Positions 6,513 to 15,667 of a DNA stretch of 64,000 nucleotides are shown in pieces. The DNA lies in contig JAHCBA010000005.1 of the NCBI GenBank assembly GCA_019634625.1, positions 1-64,000 on the forward strand. The letters are read 5' to 3'. A model generated the notes under the pieces. The model was not told the DNA's origin, ran no database searches, and saw only the letters and a list, made by a program, of their open reading frames with translations. Each line of letters starts with the position of its first letter. The stretch's first letter is position 1. Position numbers and translations under genes: made by a program. Source of the DNA: Verrucomicrobiia bacterium (lineage in GTDB: Bacteria; Verrucomicrobiota; Verrucomicrobiia; Limisphaerales; CAIMTB01).

Positions 6513-7712
6513 TTAGAGGGCGGGAAGGGAGACGTCGTGGAGGATGTCACCGGCGAGGTTCCGGACGGTGAGTCGCAAGGACTGCGGGTTGGCGACGCCT
6601 TCGATCCAGGTGGCGGAAGCGGGTTGGGGGCCGCCCCCGATGAGCTGGCCGTAGGGGAAGACGTCTGTGGGAGGCATCCAGGCGGCGCGGTGGGTGTGTC
6701 CGGAGATGATCGCCTGGACGCCCCAGCGGACGAGCGCGTCGTGCCAGGCGGCCCGGCTGCGACCGCTGTGACGATCGAAGCCGGTGCCGGCATAATCCTG
6801 GGGCCGCTCATCGATCCAGCGGAGCGGGATGTGGCAGAACACCAGCCGGTAGGGAGCGGAGGCAAACTCCGGGCGACGCAGGACATCGTTCAGCCAGGCG
6901 GCCTGTTCCTGGCGCAGGGGGTCGAAGGCGACGCGGCCGCGGAAGCTGGGATGATCGTCGGGTTTGTCCTCGCCGGTATGGAGGCATACGGCGGCGAGGG
7001 GACCCGAGCGGAAAGCATGGAACGGGCGACCGCTGGGGGACGCCACCACGTCCGGCACTCGGAAGGCCCAGGGACCGCGGACGTCATGGTTGCCCCACAC
7101 CACATGGAGCGGACGGTTCCGGGTGATGTCGCGTCCGCCGGGGTTGAGGAGGATGGGGACGAGGTCGTCTTCGCGGTGCCAGTCGTTGCAGGTGTCGCCG
7201 TTCCAGATGAGGAAATCCGAGGCGGGGGTCACTTCGTCGAGACGTTCGAGAGTCGTCTGGTTGACGTGGGTGTCGTTCCAGACGGCGAACCGGGTGGCTG
7301 GCGCGGCCGGATCGAGGGTGCGGAAGGTCCGCCAATCTCCGGTTTCGACCCGCGACTCCCCTTCGGCGGCCACCGTCACGGGCCGCAGCCGGTACTCACG
7401 GCCTGGGATCCAGCCGTCGATGCGGACTCTCACGCTCCGGGTGCCCTGCGGTACAAAGCCGTGGGCGTCGGAGGCCGCGACACCGCGAGCGCCATCCGGT
7501 CCTTCCCATTCGATGCGGCCGAGTGCCCTTGCGCGCACGCCCCAGACCGCCTCGACTCCGTCCGGGCGCGGGGCCTGGAGGGTCATCGGGGTGGAAGCCA
7601 GGCTGACGCCGGGCTCGGCCAGGCCTTCGGCGGCTCGCAAGGAAACGGGATGAGCGGCGGTGGCGGCGAGGGTGCCCATGCCGAATTGCTGCACGAAGCG
7701 ACGGCGGTTCAT
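6513..7712 (-). CDS. Secreted calcineurin-like metallophosphoesterase
   Basis: 399 residues. The N-terminus MNRRRFVQQFGMGTLAATAA carries twin arginines before a hydrophobic stretch, so export by the Tat route is likely. After a fibronectin-like region comes the complete dinuclear metal site of the family: WNDTHVN, WNGDTCND, VVWGNHDVRG, VFCHIPLRW and ISGHTHRAAW in the right order. The enzyme hydrolyses phosphate mono- or diesters; the substrate cannot be told from sequence. It is monocistronic and convergent with the preceding gene. An 82-bp inverted repeat lies about 50 bp upstream of its start. Confidence 0.85.
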   Translation of the reverse strand: MNRRRFVQQFGMGTLAATAAHPVSLRAAEGLAEPGVSLASTPMTLQAPRPDGVEAVWGVRARALGRIEWEGPDGARGVAASDAHGFVPQGTRSVRVRIDGWIPGREYRLRPVTVAAEGESRVETGDWRTFRTLDPAAPATRFAVWNDTHVNQTTLERLDEVTPASDFLIWNGDTCNDWHREDDLVPILLNPGGRDITRNRPLHVVWGNHDVRGPWAFRVPDVVASPSGRPFHAFRSGPLAAVCLHTGEDKPDDHPSFRGRVAFDPLRQEQAAWLNDVLRRPEFASAPYRLVFCHIPLRWIDERPQDYAGTGFDRHSGRSRAAWHDALVRWGVQAIISGHTHRAAWMPPTDVFPYGQLIGGGPQPASATWIEGVANPQSLRLTVRNLAGDILHDVSLPAL

Positions 7713-8086
7713 GGCCTGACTCTATCGGAGCTGGACCGGCCGCGGAAAGCCTGACGCCCGGGGTCAGATCTCTGATTTTGACAATTCGGAGATGGCGGGA
7801 CAGGGCCCGCAGGCAATTGTCAAAATCAGAGATCTGACCCCGGTGGATGAGGCTTGCCAAAGCCGCTCGCACTGGATTAGCAACCAGCATTCCGATGGGA
7901 GGCTCACCGAATATTCACGAGTTCGGAACCGGTGTTGCCTTGCGTCTGGCACTCCGCACCCGGCGATCCGCGCGATGGACCCGAAGCGGGGTGTTGAAGC
8001 GGGCTGACCCGGCGGTCGGCGGCAATGACCGATCCGGGGCCCGAATGGGGGGGGGACTGCGGCAAGGAGCGCACTGAGGAACCGGC
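7713..8086. other. Intergenic region upstream of the eCIS operon
   Basis: 374 bp between the divergent phosphoesterase and eCIS genes. It contains inverted repeat IR-5, and otherwise no gene. It must hold the promoter of the eCIS block, if the first gene is DUF4255, but I see no confident -35/-10 or -24/-12 pair. A run of nine G lies near 8047-8055, about 30 bp upstream of the first eCIS start. Confidence 0.5.
7760..7841. repeat. 82-bp inverted repeat, copy IR-5
   Basis: The most symmetric copy: left end GGGGTCAGATCTCTGATTTT, right end AGAGATCTGACCCC, perfect arms of about 28 bp around a spacer slightly diverged from the others. It lies between two divergent genes, so here it interrupts no frame. 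Confidence 0.9.
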
Positions 8087-8683
8087 ATGGCTGGATTCGA
8101 AAGCATGGCGGCGGTCGGCAAGAGCATCGAGCGACTGCTCAACCACCGCTTTCAGGAGGAGGAACCGGTCCCGGAAAGGCGCACCCGGGCGATCCTGGTG
8201 CGGACCACCGATCTCGAGCCGGCGAACATCCGGACCGCCATCGGAACCCCCGCCCTGTCGATCTTCCCCTACCGGGTCGATTTCAACAAAACCATGCGGG
8301 CGGCGTGGTCGGCGGTGGCCGCGCAGGACGGACGGGCGCGGTTGCCGGTGGACCTGCATTTCCTGATCACGCCCTGGGCTGACAATGCGGAACACGAGCT
8401 GCGGATCCTGGGAAAGGCGATGGAATCGCTGGAGAGCACCCCCGTGCTGAGCGGTCCGTTGCTGGACCCCTCGGCGGCCTGGGCGGGCAACGAGTCCGTT
8501 CAACTGGTCATGGACGAGATCTCCACCGAGGCGGTGATGCGGACCTTCGACTCCCTGCCAACGGATTACCGGTTGAGTGTCCCCTACCTGGCCCGGGTGG
8601 TGCGCCTGGACGCGCGCCGGGCCCAACCGGACACCCCGGTCACCACCGCCATCACGGGCGTCCGCCCAACCCTGCTGCCATGA
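8087..8683 (+). CDS. DUF4255 (Afp16/Pvc16-like) tail terminator
   Basis: 198 residues from ATG 8087, the first gene of the injection-system block. The sequence contains the DUF4255 hallmarks: SIERLLNHRF at the N-terminus, the central SIFPYRVDFNKTMRAAW and the strand VDLHFLITPWADNAEHEL with ILGKAMESLES. In Afp and PVC particles the homologous Afp16/Pvc16 caps the tube and sheath and sets their end. It is followed after 1 bp by the next gene. Placing it first rather than last differs from Afp but occurs in other eCIS clusters. Confidence 0.85.
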   Translation: MAGFESMAAVGKSIERLLNHRFQEEEPVPERRTRAILVRTTDLEPANIRTAIGTPALSIFPYRVDFNKTMRAAWSAVAAQDGRARLPVDLHFLITPWADNAEHELRILGKAMESLESTPVLSGPLLDPSAAWAGNESVQLVMDEISTEAVMRTFDSLPTDYRLSVPYLARVVRLDARRAQPDTPVTTAITGVRPTLLP

Positions 8684-8684
8684 A

Positions 8685-9563
8685 GTGAACGAGTTCCTGC
8701 CCAGCTCGATGGTCGAGAAGGTCCGGCGCCTGGCGCTCGGCCTGGAACCCATCGATGCCGGGCGGGAGACGCGGATGGCGCATCCGATCCGGGTGGCCTT
8801 CGACGAGGAGATGGCGGGACTGCCGCGCCCGCCGGTGGCCCGGCACGATTCCTGTCTCCATGCCCTCCTCTATCATCCCGGATTGGCGGACCGCGTCCGG
8901 CTCCGGTTCTTCGAGGATGTCCGGGCCTTCGTTCCCCGGGTGAACCGCGCGCGGGCGGCATGGGGGGCGGACCGGGACCTGGCGATGCGGATTCGGGGCG
9001 TGGCGAGACGCATCGTTCCGCGCCGAATCAGCTTTCCCATTCTCACGGTGGCCGCCGCGGAGGCCGGATCCCATCGGCTGCGGGTGCGGCGTCCCTTCCT
9101 GTTTCCGGGGGCCGGCTACGACGTGGCGGCGGGCATGACGGGGTTGCGCGGCCGGGTGGAACGGGGCGGTGCGACCGTGCGCTGGGCGCGCGTGGTTGCG
9201 ACCCTTCCGGAGTCGGACACGGTGGTCGGGCGGGCGCACGGCGATGACCGGGGCGAGTTCCTGCTGCTGATCTCGTCGGCCGCCGGGGCGATCGGGGATC
9301 TCACGGATCCCCTGCCGCTCCGCATCACGGTGTCCGGCCCGGCCGTTGCACCCGTACCCGCGTCCGACGAGGTGCCGCGACGGGATCCCCTGTGGGATCT
9401 GCCGGAGGAACCCGCGCAGGCGTTGGACCCCGGGAATCCGGGGACCGACATGGTGTCCAGCGGGGAGAGTCTGCCGCCGGGATACACCGCTCATGTGACC
9501 CGGGACCTGGCCCTGGAGCTGGGAAGCATCGCCGGCGCGACCGACCCCTTCGTCCTCCCATGA
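8685..9563 (+). CDS. eCIS-associated protein with regulatory-like beta domain
   Basis: About 292 residues from GTG 8685, or 284 from ATG 8709; the longer frame from 8577 overlaps DUF4255 and is unlikely. The first half has helices (FFEDVRAFVPRVNRARAAW). Residues about 110-230 are beta-rich, with the pattern GLRGRVERGG, RWARVVATLP and GRAHGDDRGEFLLLI that recalls carboxypeptidase-regulatory (transthyretin-like) domains. The C-terminus is Pro-rich and ends with YTAHVTRDLALELG. It lies between the DUF4255 cap gene and the sheath, so a role as cap-associated or sheath-end protein is inferred. No enzyme motif is visible. Confidence 0.55.
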   Translation: MNEFLPSSMVEKVRRLALGLEPIDAGRETRMAHPIRVAFDEEMAGLPRPPVARHDSCLHALLYHPGLADRVRLRFFEDVRAFVPRVNRARAAWGADRDLAMRIRGVARRIVPRRISFPILTVAAAEAGSHRLRVRRPFLFPGAGYDVAAGMTGLRGRVERGGATVRWARVVATLPESDTVVGRAHGDDRGEFLLLISSAAGAIGDLTDPLPLRITVSGPAVAPVPASDEVPRRDPLWDLPEEPAQALDPGNPGTDMVSSGESLPPGYTAHVTRDLALELGSIAGATDPFVLP

Positions 9564-9620
9564 ACCCGCCCCAATCCCCAACCCGTTTCCCCAGCCAATA
9601 ACTAGGAAAAGGAAATCGCT

Positions 9621-12600
9621 ATGTCCCAATACCTGGCCCCCGGAGTCTATGTCGAGGAAGTCAGCTTCCGCTCGAAGTCCATCGAGGGGGTCCCCACCAG
9701 CACCACCGGCTTCGCGGGCATGGCCCGGTTCGGTCCGGTCCAGTATCCGGGGGGACCGACCACGACCGAGCCGCGCCTGATCACCAGCTTCACCGAGTTC
9801 GAGCGGGTCTATGGCGGCCTCGAAGCGATCGGCCCGACCCAGCGGGTCAATTACCTGGCGCACGCCGCCCGCGCCTACTTCCTGAACGGCGGCAAACGCC
9901 TGTACATCTCCCGGGTCATCGCCGGGGATGGGAGTGCCGTGGCCGCGTCGGGGACCGCGCGCGCCGTGGGCGCCGGGACCGCCCGATGGCGGGCGCGCTG
10001 GCCGGGATCCTTTGGGAACGTCCAGGTCGAGACGCGGTTGAACCGGACCCGGAACGTCAATTTCACGCATCCACCCTCCGACCCCGTGAGGTCGGCGTGG
10101 GGCTCCCAGGCGCGCGGCGCGCGGGCGGGAACCCTCGTGGAGATCACCCCGGCCGGGGGCGGTCTGGCAACGGTGCTGTCGCGGGTGGGACCGTTTGCGC
10201 TGGAACCCGGGGACACGCTCGAGATCTCGGTCGATGGCGCGGCCGATGTCGCCTTCGTCTTCAACGCCACCCGGGCGGTGAAGCCGGGGGCGGGCGCGGA
10301 TTTCGGCACCGTGGCCGACGGGCAGACGCTGGTGTTGCGGATCGATGGCGGGGAGGAACAGACGATCGCGTTCGAGGCGGGCGACACCACGGCGGAGCTG
10401 GTCGCGGCACGCATCAACGAAGGCCTGGTGGGAGGCGCCGCCGTGGTGAATGGCGCCGAGGTGGACATCCTTTCGGATCGATTCGGGAGCAGCTCCACGG
10501 TGGAAGTGCTGGCCGGCAGCACCGCCGCCGTGGCGGTCGGGCACAGCGTCACCGCGGCGGGCGTGGTGGGAAACAACGTGGCCAACATCGACGCGGTGAC
10601 CGCGGACGAGGTGGTGGCCCTCCTGGGTCCGCTGGTCGGGGCCGTGGTGACCAACGAGAATGGAGCGGTTCGCGTGACGTCCCTTTCCGCCGGGGCCGGT
10701 TCCGGGGTCGTGGTGCGTCCCGGCGCCGCCGCGACGGCGCTTCAGTTTGTCAGTCCGGCGATCCATGCCGGCAGCGCCCTGTCGGGGTCCGGACCCTTCG
10801 ATCTGGCGCATCTCCAGACCTTGCTCGTCCTGATCGACAGCCCGGACCCCGTGGACGCCCAGACCTTCACCTTCGAGGCGACGCGTGCCGCCAAACCGGG
10901 CGTGGCCGGGGCTTTTGCGTCAATGGCGGATGGCCTGACGCTGGTCGTGCGGATCGACGGAGGGCCGGAGCAGACCATCACCTTCGCGGCGGCGGACAAC
11001 ACCGCGGCGGCGGTGGCGGCCCACATCAACAGCGTGCTGGTGGGCGGCGCTGCCGTCGTCACGGGCGGGCAGGTCCAACTGCGGTCCGACCGGCAGGGAA
11101 CGACATCCCGCGTCGAGGTGTTGCCCGCCAGCACCGCCCGGGACGAAACCGGGCAGCAGGCCGGTGCGGCGATTGGAACCGGGAACGTGGGCAACATCGA
11201 TGCGGTGACCGCGGCGGAGGTGGTGGCGCTGCTGGAGGATCTGGATGGCGGGACGGCGACGGTCGAGGAAGGCCGGGTCCGCATCACCTCGGGCACAAGA
11301 GGCGGGACCTCGACCGTCCAGATTCACGCGACCTCGACCGCGGCCGGACTGGGCTTCGACAACGCCGTCCACGGGCCCGGTGGAAAACTGCCGACGGGCA
11401 ATGACGTGCCGAATCCCGGCCAGCTCTTCGTGGTGGAACTGGATCCGGACGGACGCCAGCGCTTCGTGAACCGGACCACGCCCCTTCCCGGGCTCGCGCC
11501 GTCCCCCGACGACACCATCGCGATCCTGACCCTGAGCGTCCTGGTGAACGTCGATGACGAACGGGTCGATGGGTACGACACCCTTGGCGCCCATCCCGAC
11601 GACAGGCGGTATGCCGGACGCATTCTCGACGCCGAGGATCCCGAGGACGAGAACGCCGTGGTGTGGCTCGACGTGGACGACGCGGCGGCGTTGGAGTCGG
11701 CGGAGCTGCTGCTGGCGGCGCTGCGGGGGTCGGGACCCACCGGGCACGCGGAGGTGCTGGGCGGCGGGGCGGACGGGGGGGTCATCTCGCCGGACGATCT
11801 GCTGGGGCGGGAGGCCGATCCGGACAATCCGGATCTCAAGGCCACCGGCCTGGAGGCGTTGGGCGAGTACGACGACATCGCGATCGTGGCGGCGCCGGAT
11901 GCGGCCACCTTGAGCCATCCGGTGGTGGCGGCCGGCTACCTGATCGCGCATGCGGAGAGGCAGCGGTATCGCATCGCGGTGGTGGACGGTCCGCCCGGCG
12001 CGTCGATCACCCAGATCCGCCAGTTCCGGGGGCAGTTCGACAGCAAGTACGCCGCCCTGTACTACCCGTGGATCCAGGTGCTGGACCCGACCGAGCGCGC
12101 GGCCCAGGGGGCGCCGCCGCGGAAGCTTCTGCTGCCGGCCTCGGGGTTCGTGGCGGGTATCTACGCGCGGTCGGACGTCGAGCGCGGCGTCCACAAGGCG
12201 CCGGCCAACGAGGTGGTGCGCGGCCTGACCCAGTTCGAGCTGAACATCAACAAGCCGCGCAACGACGTCCTCAATCCCGAGGGCATCAATGCCCTGCGCT
12301 TCCTCGAAGGCCGCGGCAATCGCGTGTGGGGCGCCCGCACCATGAGTTCCGATCCGGAATGGAGGTACGTCAATGTCCGGCGCCTCTTCATCTACCTCGA
12401 ACACTCGATCGACAAGGGCACCCAGTGGGCGGTGTTCGAACCCAACAACCGGCGCCTGTGGGACAACATCCGGCAGACGGTCGAGGACTTCCTCCTGGTG
12501 ATGTGGCGGGATGGCGCCCTGCTGGGGGACAAACCCGAGGACGCCTACTTCGTCCGGTGCGACCGCACGACGATGACGCAGAACGACCTGGATAACGGGA

Positions 12601-12692
12601 GGCTCATCTGTCTCGTCGGGGTGGCGCCGGTGAAGCCGGCCGAGTTCGTCATCTTCCGCGTCGGCCAGTGGACGGCCGAATCCAAGGTCTAG
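9621..12692 (+). CDS. Contractile tail sheath 1 with duplicated insert
   Basis: 1023 residues; the start has a good ribosome site (GGAAAAGGAAA at about 9607-9617). The N-terminal 170 residues (YLAPGVYVEEVSFRSKSIEG, later YFLNGGKRLYISRV) and the C-terminal 330 residues (DDIAIVAAPD, FRGQFDSKYAALYYPWIQV, DVLNPEGINALRF, RRLFIYLEHSIDKGTQW) form a standard phage-type sheath protein. Such proteins polymerise around the tube and contract to drive injection. Between them, residues about 194-593 hold two homologous units of about 200 residues, each with TRA.KPG, an R-I-D-G-G.EQTI segment and NIDAVTA.EVVALL. The insert makes this about twice the usual sheath length and probably decorates the outside. 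Confidence 0.92.
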   Translation: MSQYLAPGVYVEEVSFRSKSIEGVPTSTTGFAGMARFGPVQYPGGPTTTEPRLITSFTEFERVYGGLEAIGPTQRVNYLAHAARAYFLNGGKRLYISRVIAGDGSAVAASGTARAVGAGTARWRARWPGSFGNVQVETRLNRTRNVNFTHPPSDPVRSAWGSQARGARAGTLVEITPAGGGLATVLSRVGPFALEPGDTLEISVDGAADVAFVFNATRAVKPGAGADFGTVADGQTLVLRIDGGEEQTIAFEAGDTTAELVAARINEGLVGGAAVVNGAEVDILSDRFGSSSTVEVLAGSTAAVAVGHSVTAAGVVGNNVANIDAVTADEVVALLGPLVGAVVTNENGAVRVTSLSAGAGSGVVVRPGAAATALQFVSPAIHAGSALSGSGPFDLAHLQTLLVLIDSPDPVDAQTFTFEATRAAKPGVAGAFASMADGLTLVVRIDGGPEQTITFAAADNTAAAVAAHINSVLVGGAAVVTGGQVQLRSDRQGTTSRVEVLPASTARDETGQQAGAAIGTGNVGNIDAVTAAEVVALLEDLDGGTATVEEGRVRITSGTRGGTSTVQIHATSTAAGLGFDNAVHGPGGKLPTGNDVPNPGQLFVVELDPDGRQRFVNRTTPLPGLAPSPDDTIAILTLSVLVNVDDERVDGYDTLGAHPDDRRYAGRILDAEDPEDENAVVWLDVDDAAALESAELLLAALRGSGPTGHAEVLGGGADGGVISPDDLLGREADPDNPDLKATGLEALGEYDDIAIVAAPDAATLSHPVVAAGYLIAHAERQRYRIAVVDGPPGASITQIRQFRGQFDSKYAALYYPWIQVLDPTERAAQGAPPRKLLLPASGFVAGIYARSDVERGVHKAPANEVVRGLTQFELNINKPRNDVLNPEGINALRFLEGRGNRVWGARTMSSDPEWRYVNVRRLFIYLEHSIDKGTQWAVFEPNNRRLWDNIRQTVEDFLLVMWRDGALLGDKPEDAYFVRCDRTTMTQNDLDNGRLICLVGVAPVKPAEFVIFRVGQWTAESKV

Positions 12693-12733
12693 GAACCCAG
12701 GGAACCCATCCCCACAACCCATCGGAGATCGCC

Positions 12734-13195
12734 ATGCCTACATTCCGCGAAAACCCCTACGGGGCATTCAACTACATCGTGGCCCTCGGCGGCGCCCAGG
12801 GCGACGGCTCGGAGGGCTCCGTCATCGGGGGCTTCTCCGATGTCAGCGGCCTCGGCGTCGAGGTGAGCTATTCCGAGTACCGGAACGGCAACGAGAAGGT
12901 CAACACGGTCCGCAAGATCCCCAACACCCACAAGGTGGACGACGTCACCCTCAAGCGCGGACTGGTCGGATCGGACGACCTCTTCCAATGGATCAAGACG
13001 GTGCGCGACGGCACCCCCGATCCGCGGCAGGTCACCATCACGCTCATGGACGAGGCCCGCCAGGCGGTCGCCACCTGGACCCTTTTCAACGCGCAGCCGA
13101 AGAAGTGGACCGGCCCCACCCTGGCGGCCAAGGGCGGGGGCGAGGTGGCGATGGAGGAGTTGAGCCTCGTGCATCAGGGGATCGAGTACAAATAG
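12734..13195 (+). CDS. Inner tube protein 1 (gp19/Afp1-like)
   Basis: 153 residues from ATG 12734 with GGAG 8 bp upstream; the longer frame from 12668 begins within the sheath gene. It starts FRENPYGAFNYIVALGG and contains GGFSDVSGLGVEVSYSEYRN, the DDVTLKRGLVGSDDLFQWI core and a C-terminal EVAMEELSLVHQGIEY, the standard signature of the gp19-type tube family. Hexamers stack to make the inner tube carrying cargo. It follows sheath 1 by 41 bp and precedes sheath 2 by 3 bp. Confidence 0.93.
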   Translation: MPTFRENPYGAFNYIVALGGAQGDGSEGSVIGGFSDVSGLGVEVSYSEYRNGNEKVNTVRKIPNTHKVDDVTLKRGLVGSDDLFQWIKTVRDGTPDPRQVTITLMDEARQAVATWTLFNAQPKKWTGPTLAAKGGGEVAMEELSLVHQGIEYK

Positions 13196-13198
13196 CCC

Positions 13199-15184
13199 AT
13201 GACCGACCGCCTCAACCTCCCCCTGGGGGCGCCAGGCATCCACCGGTATCCCGAGACGCCGCTCCGCGATCTCGCCGGTGTCCGGATGGATGTCTGTGCC
13301 TTCGTGGGTGTGGCCCCGCGCGGCCCGGCGCGGGAGGCGGTGCTCGACCCGATCCATCGCTCCGGCCGGCCCGATCCCCGCGTGGTGCGAACCTTGCGCC
13401 GGACCGTCCCGGTCCAGGTCGAGAGCTTCGATGATTACCGCCGGCATTTTGGTGGATTCAACGGACCCGGGCTCCTGCCGTATGCCGTGGCGGCCTTCTT
13501 CGAGAATGGCGGACGCCGCGCCTACGTGGCCCGCATCGTGCATCGGTACGGCACGCCGACGGACGCGGCGGGGCGCGTGGCGAAAGGAACGATCGGGGGC
13601 GCCCGCAGTCCGACGGGGCCGCTCGTCGTCCTCGCCCGGAACGAGGGACGCTGGGGCAATCGGTTGAGCGTCACCCTGGACTTCCGCTACCAGCCTCTGA
13701 ACGCCACCGCGTCGGGCCTGGCAACGGTCCGCGTTCCCGAAGGCGAATCGCTGGAGGCCGGCACCCTGCTTCGCCTGACCCTGGCCCATGGCGTCCAGGA
13801 GTTCCGCACGGTGACGGTCCTCACCCCGCAACACGCGGGCCCGGGCAAACCCGGCGTCCACGTCGGCACCCTCGCCTCGGCCACCTCGTCCCTGGCGGTC
13901 CGTGCGGAGCGGGTCGAGGCGGATCTGACCGTCGAGGACGACGACGATCCGGCGCGGACGGAACGCCACGTCGGGTTGGGCCTGGATCCGCTGCATTCCC
14001 GCTGGCTGGGGGCGGCGCTCGCCTACGAGTCGCGGTTGATCCGGCCGGACGAGAGCTGGCTGGAGGCCACGGTCGAACCCGACGTCGAGGCGCCGGCCGA
14101 ACCGTTCGGTGGAGGCGAGGACGACTTCGAATCCATCACGCCGGACGACTTCTTCGATCCGGCCTGGACGCCGGGCGACGACGAACCGGGGGATGGCGTG
14201 ATGGCGCTCGCGGGTCTCCCGGATCTCTCGCTGGTGGTGGTGCCGGACCTGTATTCCCCGGGACCCCTGGCGCCCGCGCGGACGCCCATCGAAGCGGCAC
14301 CTTCGGCGAGTCCCTTCTTCGAACGATGCTCGCCGCCGTCCGCGCCGGTCGAGGTCCCCGAGGGCGAGGAGGCGGACCTTGCCGGCCTGCGGCTGGACCC
14401 GGCGACGGAACTGGCGGCGATCGAACGGTGGCAGAGCCGGCTGGTGGACTTCGCCGGGGAACAACGGTCGTTCATCGTCCTGCTGGATGTCCCGCCCCGG
14501 CTGAGCCCGCGCCAGATTCTGGCGTGGCGCACCCGGTTCCACTCGGCCTACGCGGCGGCCTACCATCCCTGGTTGAAGTCGGTGCGAACGGACGATCCGC
14601 GGGAACGGCCGGTCGAAGTGCCGCCATCCGCGGTCGCCGCCGGCATGGTGGCGCAGAGGGAGATCGCGCGCGGCGTCTCCCATGGTCCCGCCAACGTCCT
14701 CGCCGCCGGCGTGGTGGATGTCGTCGAGGAGGTGTCCGATCCCGTCCATGACGTGCTCCATCCCCAGGGCATCAACGTGTACCGCCGGGAGCGGGACGGG
14801 GTCCGGTTGACCGCGGCGCGCACGTTGAGCCGGGACCCCAACTGGCGCCAGCTCAGCGTCCGCCGTCTGATGACCCTGATCCGCCGCACCCTCGAACGGC
14901 AGATGCAATGGGCGGCCTTCGAACCGAACGACGCCCGGCTGCGGTCGGAGGTGCGGCGCATGGTCACGGGCTACCTGCGTCGGCTGTTCCAGGCCGGGGC
15001 CTTTCGAGGGGCGACGGAGGAGGAGGCGTTCTTCGTGCTCTGCGACGAGGCGCTGAACCCGGCGCGGATCGTCGAGGCCGGGCAATTGATCACCCACATC
15101 GGCGTCGCCCCGGCGGAGCCGGTGGAGTTCATCGTGCTGCGTCTCCTGCGGGAAGGGGACGGCACGCTCATCCTGGAGGACTGA
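13199..15184 (+). CDS. Contractile tail sheath 2
   Basis: 661 residues. The N-terminal LGAPGIHRYPETPLRDLAGV and AVAAFFENGGRRAYVARIVH match sheath domain I; the C-terminal AYAAAYHPWLKSV, DVLHPQGINVYRRER, RRLMTLIRRTLERQMQWAAF and EFIVLRLLRE match the conserved polymerising domain. The middle is shorter than in sheath 1 and includes a very acidic loop at about residues 300-330 (GGGEDDFESITPDDFFDP). eCIS usually encode two or more sheath forms; the minor ones sit next to the baseplate or the cap. This may be that minor form, but abundance cannot be read from sequence. Confidence 0.92.
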   Translation: MTDRLNLPLGAPGIHRYPETPLRDLAGVRMDVCAFVGVAPRGPAREAVLDPIHRSGRPDPRVVRTLRRTVPVQVESFDDYRRHFGGFNGPGLLPYAVAAFFENGGRRAYVARIVHRYGTPTDAAGRVAKGTIGGARSPTGPLVVLARNEGRWGNRLSVTLDFRYQPLNATASGLATVRVPEGESLEAGTLLRLTLAHGVQEFRTVTVLTPQHAGPGKPGVHVGTLASATSSLAVRAERVEADLTVEDDDDPARTERHVGLGLDPLHSRWLGAALAYESRLIRPDESWLEATVEPDVEAPAEPFGGGEDDFESITPDDFFDPAWTPGDDEPGDGVMALAGLPDLSLVVVPDLYSPGPLAPARTPIEAAPSASPFFERCSPPSAPVEVPEGEEADLAGLRLDPATELAAIERWQSRLVDFAGEQRSFIVLLDVPPRLSPRQILAWRTRFHSAYAAAYHPWLKSVRTDDPRERPVEVPPSAVAAGMVAQREIARGVSHGPANVLAAGVVDVVEEVSDPVHDVLHPQGINVYRRERDGVRLTAARTLSRDPNWRQLSVRRLMTLIRRTLERQMQWAAFEPNDARLRSEVRRMVTGYLRRLFQAGAFRGATEEEAFFVLCDEALNPARIVEAGQLITHIGVAPAEPVEFIVLRLLREGDGTLILED

Positions 15185-15187
15185 CCG

Positions 15188-15664
15188 ATGGCGCAAGGCG
15201 ATCCCCTGCTTCGTTCGTTCCGTTTCCGGGTGACGCTGCGGCGCAGCGACACCGGGGCGGAGCTGGGGGACGGCGGGTTTCAGGAATGCAGCGGATTGGA
15301 GATCGAACTGGACGTGAAGGAGCATCTCGAAGGCGGCAACAATGCCGCGGTGATCCGCCAGGTCGGGCGGGCCAAGTACAGCCCGCTGGTCCTCAAGCGC
15401 GGCATGTTCCACAGCCGCGCCGGTCAGTTGAACCGCGACCTCTGGCGCTGGATGCAGGACATCGCCGCGGGTGTCCGGCCCGTGGCCCGGTACGACGGCA
15501 CGGTCGAGGTCATGAGCGTCGGGGACACCGTGGTGGCGGTCTGGGAGTTCGACCGGGGACTGCCGGTGCGCCTGCGGGGTCCCGAACTCAACGCCAGGAC
15601 GGGCGAGGTCGCCATCGAGGAACTGCACATCACCCATCAGGGACTTCGGCTGGCCGCCCCTTGA
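15188..15664 (+). CDS. Inner tube protein 2 (gp19/Afp5-like)
   Basis: 158 residues: RSFRFRVTLRRSDTGAELGD, GGFQECSGLEIELDVKEHLE, LVLKRGMFHSRAGQLNRDLW and EVAIEELHITHQGLRL. The same fold as the 12734 gene but with the longer N-terminal loop seen in Afp5-type tube starters that join the tube to the baseplate hub. It lies between sheath 2 and the CIS_tube adaptor, the same place as Afp5 in the Afp cluster. Confidence 0.9.
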   Translation: MAQGDPLLRSFRFRVTLRRSDTGAELGDGGFQECSGLEIELDVKEHLEGGNNAAVIRQVGRAKYSPLVLKRGMFHSRAGQLNRDLWRWMQDIAAGVRPVARYDGTVEVMSVGDTVVAVWEFDRGLPVRLRGPELNARTGEVAIEELHITHQGLRLAAP

Positions 15665-15667
15665 ACC

